From positions 1-26,856 of the IMG/VR virus record IMGVR_UViG_3300032293_002173: 26,856 nucleotides of DNA, one strand, 5' to 3'. Below are positions 18,301 to 24,024 of this stretch, piece after piece (the first letter of the stretch is position 1; each line of letters opens with the position of its first letter). The position numbers and the translations under genes are program-made. The DNA is from a virus. The notes under the pieces are model-generated. The model searched no databases. It had not been told where the DNA came from and saw nothing but the letters and a program-made list of their open reading frames with translations.

Positions 18301-20045
18301 ATCTAACAACAGTTCAATCTCAAGTATTCTCAGACGCACTGAATAGACTATTCCCTGGTACAGAAGAAAAAGACCAAGTATTAAGGGCTTCTATATATAC
18401 AATTTCATACATTTCAAGTTTTCAACAAAATTCTAATACCACAGGAACTGGTGAATTTAAGGGTTGGAATAATAACTTCGGTTTAATATCTCTTTATTTA
18501 AATTGGAACCCATCTCAACAGTATTTCACTAAAACTTACGGTTGTGTTAATGTGAAAGATTCATCTCCAAATGGAAAATCTCAACCGTTGGTGTCTTTTG
18601 CTAATTTAGATGAATACATTAAATTCATGGGTTCAAGATTACAAGCAAACGTACCAAGAATCCTGCAAGACGGATTATTAAAATATTACGTTTGTAATTG
18701 GCCAAAAAACAATGGAGTGTCAACAGCATATTATGAATCTCATATAAATGATTATGCAACATTAGAAAAAACAATTAGTAACGCTCTAACTTCAGCTCAA
18801 TCTGTAAATATTTTACCAAAAACATCTTCTGATAATTTAAAAAAGACTGTTGAGGAAAAGAAAAAAAGTGGTACTTCAGGTTCTAGTGGTAGTTCAGGTA
18901 CTTCAGGTTCTAGTGGTAGTTCTGGTTCTTCAGGAACTTCAGGTATTTGTTTACCGCAAATATCATCATTTACTCCAGAATTAGGAAACAAAGGAACAAT
19001 TGTACAAATTAATGGAGGTAATTTGGATACCGTAACGGCAGTTACAATAAATGGTGTTGTTACATTAAAAGAAAAAATAACTTTCATTAATCCAAATACT
19101 CTAAGATTAGAAATGCCTCAAATTGGAAATGGAACTACATTAATAAAAAATAATTTTGTTCTAACTAATAAAGAAGGGTCAGTCACATCAAGTACAAAAT
19201 TCACTTACAATCCAGCAATTAACGTTCAAACGAATTCTATAGTAAACACAAATCCACAAACAACACAACCACTAACTTTATTATCAGAATACGAATCAAT
19301 GTCAGACGGTACAAATTTAGAACTTGTTGTTAAAGTTAATCCTGATTCTGGAAATTGGACAATAAATAATAGTGTTCAGATGAAAGTATCGGTTTTTGAT
19401 GTTACAGACAGTAATAATGTAAAAACACAAACTTTAAACCAACAAGCCGATACAATACTGACAAATAACGTAAATCAGAATGTGTTTAAAATTACTTATC
19501 AACAGATAGCTGATTTATTGATTAACAAACCAATCTCACCTTTTAATAACGTTCCGATAAAAAACACGCAAATTGTTAAAATTCAATTAGATATATCTGC
19601 GTCAGCGGAAGACAAAGAAAAAAACCCACAACCTGTATTACAAAGTTTTAATTTCAAATATAAAGATGAAACAATAACTAAAAAACCAACCTTTGCAGAA
19701 CAACCATTATCGATAACATTAGTTGGTGAAAGTCCTAACTTACAAGGAAATGGGTGGCAATATTTTAATATTAAAAAACCTGCGGGTGGTTATATAACTT
19801 TTATTTTTAATGCTCCTGCGTTTGACGAAAGTAAGTATGGTTTTAAAACGTTTGTTGATAAAAATGGTAATGGTATATTCTATAGCATGGTAGGTGGGAT
19901 TGATACCAAATACACCTATCTCTCCAATATAGATTCACTCGGAACATTTAAACTATCGGTTGAATATTATCCATATGGATTTACATCACCAATAAACGGA
20001 GAAGTGTTAAAGCAAACAGTATTTAGTCCTCTTTTCACTTTATAG
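12378..20045 (+). CDS. Giant hub-like baseplate fusion protein with C-terminal IPT/TIG domain
   Basis: A 2555-residue protein, probably the central baseplate hub/spike carrier. The N-terminal region (about 135-245) has a structural signature: SFVPSVRIELEDVQGRALFQ, then PPFYLTLKGYYGQAIRYQLN and NYQVSLEFKGYKFNIL. Residues about 1848-1896 (CLGNALLQPTMYFNLRHVPM, FNGPYMIMDVQHTVQPGNFQ, TTFTGVRQG) resemble the C-terminal beta domain of gp27/gpD-type hubs. Residues about 1985-2138 include GWNNNFGLIS and FANLDEYIKFMGSRL, faintly like glucosaminidase-type wall hydrolases, but I cannot find the expected catalytic Glu. A Gly-Ser/Thr-Ser linker (2165-2189) leads to an IPT/TIG Ig-like domain (about 2191-2281: PQISSFTPELGNKGTIVQIN onward), then an unassigned 270-residue tail. 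The region about 300-1800 is unassigned. The start at 12378 overlaps the preceding gene by 11 bases. Hub role is inferred; the IPT/TIG fold is well supported. Confidence 0.7.
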   Translation: MAGNLQADNSGNILCEFDYNNIIVVDPNRTIDAFGNIQERLVDHENLVMYANLEAELLPRTKLAVGAAPNDRIRTISVAKMNFLKPTKNSYLGTGYYDEITGENTTQFKGENQMMTSVSVPKDGSKPYVVDAPADLNNIMDNGLLGITQINIQTNTSFVPSVRIELEDVQGRALFQLGNNSPYAAFFNLPYPPFYLTLKGYYGQAIRYQLNLEKFNARFNSFSGNYQVSLEFKGYKFNILNEVAMGHLLALPHMYSQTFDVASSPVGAQTTSKTAESQSKTQNVSTANSSISSTNVVSQITSERGYQKIFEVYSEYKAKGLVPPDLPELTLLQLMNKLETFEKNIENSFPKAEVEPLTNIRSYREILKNYFENIRGSNSWFTTYMDPKPLIKKGGQRIYTFKKLELQVIDDANNKLKSIIENYNNTLSQNATLGKGKPDEIKNPIAYTNIVVSPTSFTDIDWDETAKIQLGLPSVTQTQVNNVKSDYSNLTKPYFTTDKNGNIVEIRTAFFIFEGEGRFDKQITSLEAQANKKLSFYESEISAKLLRKIEDRATGIGFRPTVRNITAVIMASAEAFIRMLDDVHTNAWNVKYDPIRKSAILDNTSSAPNTEDQDNLVIAPLGDSQLKNAEIPVYPWPQFFVESPEDKKGRFQLKYIGDPSVVDLTKGYLYDKWPEVEFVEEYMKGITKKFDAPQAPEPLANERDTNTITINAIEFPSLGLAYANKEEIKFFYEIWERQFLTSHYSGLVRANANQVQDLFKLNVQTEVNNIYDAINVSAPYLSLKLKNYNINAGNYISFLEGISNNGTGRAYQDFIRDFFVTPYIKTMTENPTALLSLFDVGKIPQSNADSLALEKLIKNATNDKFVVDTIPFTNPTWVTSNMSNGITSNGNDVYNTTKTLKIFEQRKAISNFTDIFDFSTNRPVTNFSYINYQDPTLELLNIESNQIGLRTFYEERKPTSFTTTEGYVYGTSPTSSMPYQTTTSLLNTPYFINAIQNGVYNNRRKSKYPYIQAAYIFLNSLPIASLREKYKSYNVSDDLDYIASCFNKFGAVHKLPYAWILKMGSVWHRYKKYKESGIDILSSAWSNFDYLTNYSPILSSTTQQYDFNYKQVNNSQIVETTESIVLQSINPNDIKINTGFYPKVINDFNYFYNSFDLYVDYNNTEIQKSVDLGMKVYNFPNSRFSANQNDNNLTLNTWSITIPNFSDTPVTKDCNTKSNAIGTEHFIIPSFGCNINQTKYECIDNPYADTNLSVNLTNNNNMYNGSVRALWSAPNFGYFNNDELVIPPTDSYLNEISADKSEQSPFKLLTKDSYSKIEEIFSVFEKRDLDSFENEFLNFSKSITDADSAQPEAQYDTPTVNQNANFRNFQSLFKTMMTVPAPTPIETDSEFFNSTIDSQYKNVQILLRNFLEYDIILRIGNPSKYKRRIFDSYLSYLSTPNVIDPIQFKPYIVGSLPTRTGSVTLQQSKTQNSAAWLTLETEVGFSTIPNVVYSSQGSYITDFFVENNIEFTSRNITLLAPLIKMYATAKLQTPGLTPAQFKNQLNGYLDQETNIQNNFINDVMAGVRAKLPNQQQLPERVISSAISGEQSKVENYEVFKALNDKWIAGADFKNQTLFEDILFLDRASRNIGETILLDIFDLKGMFGIGGKQGEYSLNQAMSVFTFISGLLIKNNFTVMNLPAYVNFYNVQDVDGTTIPQPEGSLEFANSMWGTFLDVDYRKSSSKMVCFYVGKPSSYLDLPKGNSRYRDDSFELRRASENPLIENQQGKKDWALSNKCVGFNVDLGIRNQNVFYSFSVSQDNGVATSEAINTQINMVDQATGRNTATQNVGLYNLYKQRSYKATATCLGNALLQPTMYFNLRHVPMFNGPYMIMDVQHTVQPGNFQTTFTGVRQGIYDLPAIDSFLQSINKNLLTRLEQLLKIKKDSPIVPATSNQQKNNNVVQKAENTPDASNSCVSNVDVTLYREYTNTTSNLTTVQSQVFSDALNRLFPGTEEKDQVLRASIYTISYISSFQQNSNTTGTGEFKGWNNNFGLISLYLNWNPSQQYFTKTYGCVNVKDSSPNGKSQPLVSFANLDEYIKFMGSRLQANVPRILQDGLLKYYVCNWPKNNGVSTAYYESHINDYATLEKTISNALTSAQSVNILPKTSSDNLKKTVEEKKKSGTSGSSGSSGTSGSSGSSGSSGTSGICLPQISSFTPELGNKGTIVQINGGNLDTVTAVTINGVVTLKEKITFINPNTLRLEMPQIGNGTTLIKNNFVLTNKEGSVTSSTKFTYNPAINVQTNSIVNTNPQTTQPLTLLSEYESMSDGTNLELVVKVNPDSGNWTINNSVQMKVSVFDVTDSNNVKTQTLNQQADTILTNNVNQNVFKITYQQIADLLINKPISPFNNVPIKNTQIVKIQLDISASAEDKEKNPQPVLQSFNFKYKDETITKKPTFAEQPLSITLVGESPNLQGNGWQYFNIKKPAGGYITFIFNAPAFDESKYGFKTFVDKNGNGIFYSMVGGIDTKYTYLSNIDSLGTFKLSVEYYPYGFTSPINGEVLKQTVFSPLFTL
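18870..18944 (+). repeat. Tandem 27-bp repeat encoding a Gly-(Ser/Thr)-Ser linker
   Basis: Two near-identical 27-base units (18870-18896 and 18897-18923, differing at the last base) and a diverged partial third unit (18924-18944). They encode eight G-S/T-S triplets plus a final Gly. The repeat joins the possible wall-hydrolase-like region to the IPT/TIG domain in the 2555-residue protein. Copy number could change by slippage without breaking the frame. Confidence 0.9.
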
Positions 20046-20055
20046 TATACCAACA

Positions 20056-20063
20056 TATTTATA
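20056..20063 (+). promoter_or_regulatory. Candidate late promoter motif TATTTATA upstream of the 74-residue gene
   Basis: Fourth copy of the octamer, followed by TAAAAAG and 13 bases before the ATG at 20077. It lies in the 31-base gap after the giant hub gene and would drive the last two genes of the late block. Confidence 0.55.
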
Positions 20064-20076
20064 TAAAAAGATTTTT

Positions 20077-20301
20077 ATGGATTTAAAATCAAAATTGAAT
20101 AACTATCTTGGAAAATCAGTAAGATATTCTGAGGAAGACAACGGAGACGGAACTAAACAAGTTTGTGATTTAGACACAGGCGATTGTTATACAGTAAGAG
20201 AAAGAGATGGTCTTATTGAAAGAGCAGGACACGTTCAAACCGCTAATAGAAAAGTTAGAGTAGAAACTTCAAGAGGTATAAAAACATTATTAAACGGATA
20301 A
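20077..20301 (+). CDS. Small conserved-looking protein of unknown function
   Basis: A 74-residue soluble, charged protein. It opens with MDLKSKLNNYLGKSVRYSEE and continues with a DLDTGDCYTVRERDGLIERA segment that reads like a small beta-rich domain, then a basic C-terminus (NRKVRVETSRGIKTLLNG). It contains two Cys (in QVCDLDTGDCYT) but no zinc-finger spacing. I do not recognise a family. It has its own candidate late promoter and is followed after 4 bases by the 230-residue gene, so it is probably a late virion or assembly protein. Confidence 0.75.
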   Translation: MDLKSKLNNYLGKSVRYSEEDNGDGTKQVCDLDTGDCYTVRERDGLIERAGHVQTANRKVRVETSRGIKTLLNG

Positions 20302-20305
20302 CAAA

Positions 20306-20998
20306 ATGAGTTTAGATAAAAAAATTTTAAGCGAAATCGAAAGATATAGAAATATAAACAAATATATCTTAGAACAGGCGGAGGTACCGCCACCAGATTT
20401 GGGAGCATTAGCCCCCGCACCTGGTGAAGTTGGTGCAGGAGCACCTCCACCACCAGCACCCGCTGAAGCAACTCCACCGCCAGCTCCAGGAGCTGAAGGT
20501 GCAGAACCACAAAAAATCGATGTCGAAAATGACCCCGATGTTGAAAAATTAGATGACGAGGGTAATTCAGAGGAGAAAGGAGAAGAAGGTTCTTCAACAG
20601 AAGAATTGGAAATCACAGACCTTGTAGATTCTCAAAAAAACATCGAACAAAAACAGGAAGAATATTTCACCAATTTATTTGGTCAACTTAATGATTTAAC
20701 ATCCAAACTTAATGAGATGGATAAAATTATGGATAAGTTGAATACTCTTGAAAATAAGATTGAAAAGTATAGAGAAAAAACACCACAAGAAAAACTTGAA
20801 TTAAGGACTTTAGATTCTTATCCTTTTAATCAGAAATTATCACAGTTCTTTGATGACAAACAACAGGATTTAGAAAAAACAGGTAAACACGAATATGTGT
20901 TAACTACAGACCAAATTGAAGATATGAATGTTAATGACGTAAAAAATTCATTCAAACCGGGTTTTAATGACGATACAGGATTTGAAGGATTAAGATAA
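20306..20998 (+). CDS. Pro/Ala-rich, coiled-coil late protein of unknown function
   Basis: A 230-residue protein with four visible segments. First is a basic helical N-terminus (MSLDKKILSEIERYRNINKY). Next is a Pro/Ala/Gly-rich stretch, about 27-68, whose DNA is much more GC-rich than the surroundings. Third is an acidic stretch followed by a predicted coiled coil at about 105-155 (LFGQLNDLTSKLNEMDKIMD, KLNTLENKIEKYREK). Last is a C-terminal segment ending in FNDDTGFEGLR. The architecture suggests an extended virion or scaffold-type component; I cannot name a family. It is the last gene of the late block, 4 bases after the 74-residue gene and followed by a strong terminator. Antisense ORFs over its Pro/Ala-rich part are composition artefacts. 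Confidence 0.8.
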   Translation: MSLDKKILSEIERYRNINKYILEQAEVPPPDLGALAPAPGEVGAGAPPPPAPAEATPPPAPGAEGAEPQKIDVENDPDVEKLDDEGNSEEKGEEGSSTEELEITDLVDSQKNIEQKQEEYFTNLFGQLNDLTSKLNEMDKIMDKLNTLENKIEKYREKTPQEKLELRTLDSYPFNQKLSQFFDDKQQDLEKTGKHEYVLTTDQIEDMNVNDVKNSFKPGFNDDTGFEGLR

Positions 20999-21014
20999 AA
21001 GTTAAGAATATTTT

Positions 21015-21046
21015 AAAAGGTCATCTTTTGATGACCTTTTTTATTT
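21015..21046 (+). terminator. Terminator closing the late (structural) block
   Basis: AAAAGGTCATC (21015-21025), loop TTTT, GATGACCTTTT (21030-21040): a perfect 11-bp stem, with the T-tract continuing to 21042 and then ATTT. Its last two bases coincide with the first T's of the -35 hexamer of the next promoter. Confidence 0.9.
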
Positions 21047-21073
21047 GACATAACGGGATTTCCCAACTATAAT
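21045..21073 (+). promoter_or_regulatory. Consensus sigma70-type promoter for the gp32-like gene
   Basis: TTGACA (21045-21050) and TATAAT (21068-21073) are separated by exactly 17 bases. Both are perfect consensus hexamers. A small dyad GGGA-TT-TCCC (21055-21064) lies in the spacer and could be an operator. The leader to the ATG at 21098 is A-rich with no Shine-Dalgarno. Confidence 0.75.
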
Positions 21074-21097
21074 TAATAAACACTAAAACACTTTAAA

Positions 21098-21952
21098 ATG
21101 AGTAATGTATTAGACGCCGTATTGGCACAGTATGAAAAAAATCAGTTTGGGGGCGGGGCCCAATCCAAAATGTCGCAAGACGAAAGAATGAAAAAGTATT
21201 TCGCTTTAATCCTTGGAGATAAAGAGAAATCAGGACAAAGAAGAATTCGTATTCTTCCTACCGCAGATGGTTCTTCACCATTTAAAGAAGCTTGGTATCA
21301 CGAAATCCAAGTAGGTGGTCAATGGCAGAAATTCTATGACCCAGGAAAAAATGACAACGAACGTTCACCTTTGAATGAGGTTTATGAAGAGTTGATGTCA
21401 ACGGGAAAAGATTCTGACAAAGAATTGGCAAAACAGTATAAGTCACGTAAGTTTTATATTGTTAAGGTTATCGATAGAGACCACGAAGAAGACGGACCAA
21501 AGTTTTGGCGTTTTAAACACAACTACAAGAACGAAGGTATCCTTGACAAAATCATTCCGATTTGGAGAAACAAAGGTGATATCACTAATGCTGAGAATGG
21601 TCGTGACCTTGTCATCGAATTGGCAAAATCAAAGACACCTAAGGGTAAGGAGTACACAACTGTTTCTGCGATTATGTATGATGACCCAGCACCTGTACAC
21701 ACAGAAAAAGAACAGGGTAAAGCTTGGATTAACGATGAATTGACTTGGTTGGATGTTTATTCTAAAAAACCTGTCGAATATCTCGAAGCAATCGCAAGAG
21801 GTGAAACCCCGAAATGGGATTCTGATAAAGGCGGTTATGTTTATGGTAACTCAACCGTTTCAGAAGAAACTATTGGTGGAAGCAAAAAGGCAACATCAAA
21901 TTATACTGACCCTCAAGCAGACGCTGAGGCAGATTCAGATTTACCGTTCTAA
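21098..21952 (+). CDS. Single-stranded DNA-binding protein, T4 gp32-like, lacking the zinc ligands
   Basis: A 284-residue ssDNA-binding protein that would coat replication and recombination intermediates. The OB-core start resembles gp32: QRRIRILPTADGSSPFKEAW, then YHEIQVGGQWQKFYDP, and after a helical insert SRKFYIVKVIDRDHEEDGPK with FWRFKHNYKNEGILDKI. T4 gp32 (301 residues) binds zinc through a CPVC motif and a third Cys; here the matching place reads SPLN (90-93) and the protein contains no Cys at all. The C-terminus is acidic and ends DSDLPF, like the SSB-Ct peptide (DDDIPF) with which bacterial SSBs recruit partners. It has a consensus promoter and its own terminator, which fits strong early expression, and lies next to the recombinase and nuclease genes as in T4-type replication clusters. 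Confidence 0.85.
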   Translation: MSNVLDAVLAQYEKNQFGGGAQSKMSQDERMKKYFALILGDKEKSGQRRIRILPTADGSSPFKEAWYHEIQVGGQWQKFYDPGKNDNERSPLNEVYEELMSTGKDSDKELAKQYKSRKFYIVKVIDRDHEEDGPKFWRFKHNYKNEGILDKIIPIWRNKGDITNAENGRDLVIELAKSKTPKGKEYTTVSAIMYDDPAPVHTEKEQGKAWINDELTWLDVYSKKPVEYLEAIARGETPKWDSDKGGYVYGNSTVSEETIGGSKKATSNYTDPQADAEADSDLPF

Positions 21953-21962
21953 TTTTATAACC

Positions 21963-21991
21963 AAGGGTGGTGAAAACCACCCTTATTTTTT
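21963..21991 (+). terminator. Terminator after the gp32-like gene
   Basis: AAGGGTGGT (21963-21971), GAAA tetraloop, ACCACCCTT (21976-21984), then A and six T. It ends 5 bases before the recombinase ATG at 21997. It may reduce rather than stop transcription into uvsX, making SSB the most abundant product. Confidence 0.9.
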
Positions 21992-21996
21992 ATCTT

Positions 21997-22998
21997 ATGG
22001 CAATCAAAAAAAACGAATTTAGCGACATTAAGAAGAAGTTTTCAACTTCTGCAAAATATAAACCACAAAGGTTCTTCGACTTAGGTGAAGACTTTTTGGA
22101 TGCTGTTGGACTACCTGGTCCTGCAATTGGACACTTGAATATGTTCTTGGGTCATTCAGATACTGGAAAAACAACTGCGGCAATTAAAACCGCTGTGGAC
22201 GCTCAGAAGAAAGGTATTCTACCTGTGTTCATTATCACAGAACAGAAGTGGTCTTTTGAACACGCAAGACTAATGGGTTTTGAGTGTGAAGAAACTGTTG
22301 ACCAAGACACAGGAGAGTTAGACTGGGATGGATTTTTCATATTCAATAACAACTTTAGTTATATCGAACAAATCACTGATTACATCAACTCACTTATTGA
22401 TGCTCAAGAAAAAGGTGAACTCGAATACAGTTTGTGTTTCATTTGGGATTCTGTTGGTTCTGTACCTTCTAAGATGACTTATGAAGGTAAAGGTGGTAAA
22501 CAACATAATGCAGCTGCTTTATCAGATAAGATTGGAATGGGTATCAACCAAAGGATTTCAGGTTCAAGAAAATCTGATTCAAAGTTTGAAAATACTTTGG
22601 TTATTATTAACCAACCTTGGGTAGAACTTCCTGACAATCCATTCGGACAACCAAAGATTATGGCTAAAGGTGGTAATGCGGTATGGTTGAACTCATCATT
22701 GGTATTCTTATTTGGTAATCAAAAAGGTGCGGGTACAACTAAAATAACTGCAACAAAAGACAAAAGAAGTGTTAAGTTTGCGGTAAGAAGTAAAGTATCT
22801 GTGTTGAAGAACCATATTAATGGTTTGGGATTTGATGATGGAAAGATTATCGTTACACCTCACGGATTCCTTGCGGGTAAAGAATCCACAGAAGAAAAGG
22901 CTTCTATCGAGAAGTACAAGAAAGAATATGCCGAGTACTGGAAAGACATTATCGGTACAGATGGTGATTTTGATTTGAAAGAAGAAAGAGAAGATTAG
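21997..22998 (+). CDS. uvsX: UvsX/RecA-like recombinase
   Basis: A 333-residue ATP-dependent strand-exchange recombinase, expected to form filaments on ssDNA and act with the gp32-like SSB in recombination-dependent replication. Walker A is GHSDTGKTT (52-60), the catalytic Glu is E82 in FIITEQKW, and Walker B is LCFIWDS (D151). A RecA-type loop-2 region follows, with INQPWVELPDNPFGQPKIMA ending in KGGNAVWLNSSLVFLF, close to RecA's GGNALKFYAS. I chose the ATG at 21997. The upstream in-frame ATG at 21967 lies inside the terminator stem and would add ten residues without family support. The C-terminus is acidic (DFDLKEERED), as in many RecA proteins. The nuclease gene follows after 20 bases. Confidence 0.9.
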   Translation: MAIKKNEFSDIKKKFSTSAKYKPQRFFDLGEDFLDAVGLPGPAIGHLNMFLGHSDTGKTTAAIKTAVDAQKKGILPVFIITEQKWSFEHARLMGFECEETVDQDTGELDWDGFFIFNNNFSYIEQITDYINSLIDAQEKGELEYSLCFIWDSVGSVPSKMTYEGKGGKQHNAAALSDKIGMGINQRISGSRKSDSKFENTLVIINQPWVELPDNPFGQPKIMAKGGNAVWLNSSLVFLFGNQKGAGTTKITATKDKRSVKFAVRSKVSVLKNHINGLGFDDGKIIVTPHGFLAGKESTEEKASIEKYKKEYAEYWKDIIGTDGDFDLKEERED

Positions 22999-23018
22999 TA
23001 ACCCTATAAAAACTAAAT

Positions 23019-24020
23019 GTGGGAAAGACATTGTTGGTAGATGGTGATAACCTATTCAAAATAGGTTTTCACGGAGCTAAGGACCTCTTTAACGACGGTT
23101 CGCATGTTGGTGGGGTGTATCACTTCATTAACACCCTAAGACGATTCTTGGAGGAGCACAATCACGATAAGGTGGTTGTATTTTGGGATGGTGATTCTAA
23201 CTCATCGGCAAGGAAAAAATTATATCCCCAATATAAGGAGAACAGAAGGTTAAGTATGAATGAGTTTAAATACGAATCATACTTAACCCAAAAGTCTCGT
23301 GTTAAACAATACATTGAAGAAGTATTTGTTAGACAAGTAGAAATGCATGATAACGAGGCAGATGACCTCATTGCATATTACTGTAAAATTGCTGTAGATG
23401 AGAACATAATAATCTTTTCTGCAGATAAAGACCTTACACAGTTAATCAATGAAAGGGTCACTATTTATTCACCTGTATCAAAAAGTTATTTTAAACAAGG
23501 TGATAGGATAATAATCAATAAGGTTGAAATCCCACATCAGAATGTTTTGGTTTGTAAAGTTTTTACAGGAGACAAGTCAGATAACATTGATGGTATTGAA
23601 GGTTTGGGTGAAAAAACTTTGATTAAATATTTCCCTGAATTGCAGGAGAAAACCTGCACTATCGAAGAATTATTGGATAATGCACGAAATATCCCGCAAA
23701 CAAAACCAATCAAAAGTTTGTCTAATATTTTGACTGGTAAGTCAAAAAGTGGTATACTTGGTGAAGAGTTCTATAATATGAACAAGAAAATTGTGGATTT
23801 ATCGAACCCACTAATTAGTGAAGAAGGAAAGGAGTTAGTAGAACAAATCTTGATTGACACTATTGACCCAACAGACAGAGGTTATAAAAACTTAATGAGA
23901 TTGATGATGGAAGATGGACTATTTAAATACCTTCCCAAGAATGACGAAGCTTGGGTCAACTTCCTCAGACCATTTATGAAATTAATTAGAAAAGAAAAAA
24001 GAAACACAAACAAAAATTGA
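23019..24020 (+). CDS. rnh: 5'-3' exonuclease / flap endonuclease, T4 RNase H-like
   Basis: A 333-residue FEN-family nuclease, like T4 RNase H (305 residues), which removes RNA primers and flaps from lagging-strand fragments. The acidic metal-binding clusters are in order: LLVDGDN (D8, D10), VVFWDGD (D57, D59), NEADDLIA (E113, D115, D116), FSADKDL (D136, D138) and VFTGDKSDNI (D185, D188). A helix-two-turn-helix DNA-binding element GIEGLGEKTLIKYF follows. A basic stretch (ARKKLYPQYKENRR, 64-77) matches the helical arch. The start is GTG at 23019: the frame has a stop at 23007 and no ATG in between, and this start puts the first Asp motif at residue 8 as in the family. The nearby ATG at 23017 is out of frame. 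Confidence 0.92.
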   Translation: MGKTLLVDGDNLFKIGFHGAKDLFNDGSHVGGVYHFINTLRRFLEEHNHDKVVVFWDGDSNSSARKKLYPQYKENRRLSMNEFKYESYLTQKSRVKQYIEEVFVRQVEMHDNEADDLIAYYCKIAVDENIIIFSADKDLTQLINERVTIYSPVSKSYFKQGDRIIINKVEIPHQNVLVCKVFTGDKSDNIDGIEGLGEKTLIKYFPELQEKTCTIEELLDNARNIPQTKPIKSLSNILTGKSKSGILGEEFYNMNKKIVDLSNPLISEEGKELVEQILIDTIDPTDRGYKNLMRLMMEDGLFKYLPKNDEAWVNFLRPFMKLIRKEKRNTNKN

Positions 24021-24024
24021 AACT

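Noticed and set aside
20235-20616. Two long antisense ORFs opposite the 230-residue protein
   Set aside because: They arise from the GC-rich Pro/Ala tract, have low-complexity translations (His/Leu-rich or Ser/Gly/Ala-rich), and oppose a well-formed sense gene.
21967-21996. Upstream ATG at 21967 as start of the recombinase
   Set aside because: It lies inside the terminator stem of the preceding gene and adds ten residues without family support. The ATG at 21997 gives a typical N-terminus.
23017-23019. ATG at 23017 as start of the nuclease
   Set aside because: It is out of frame with the nuclease. GTG at 23019 is the only start between the in-frame stop at 23007 and the first catalytic Asp.
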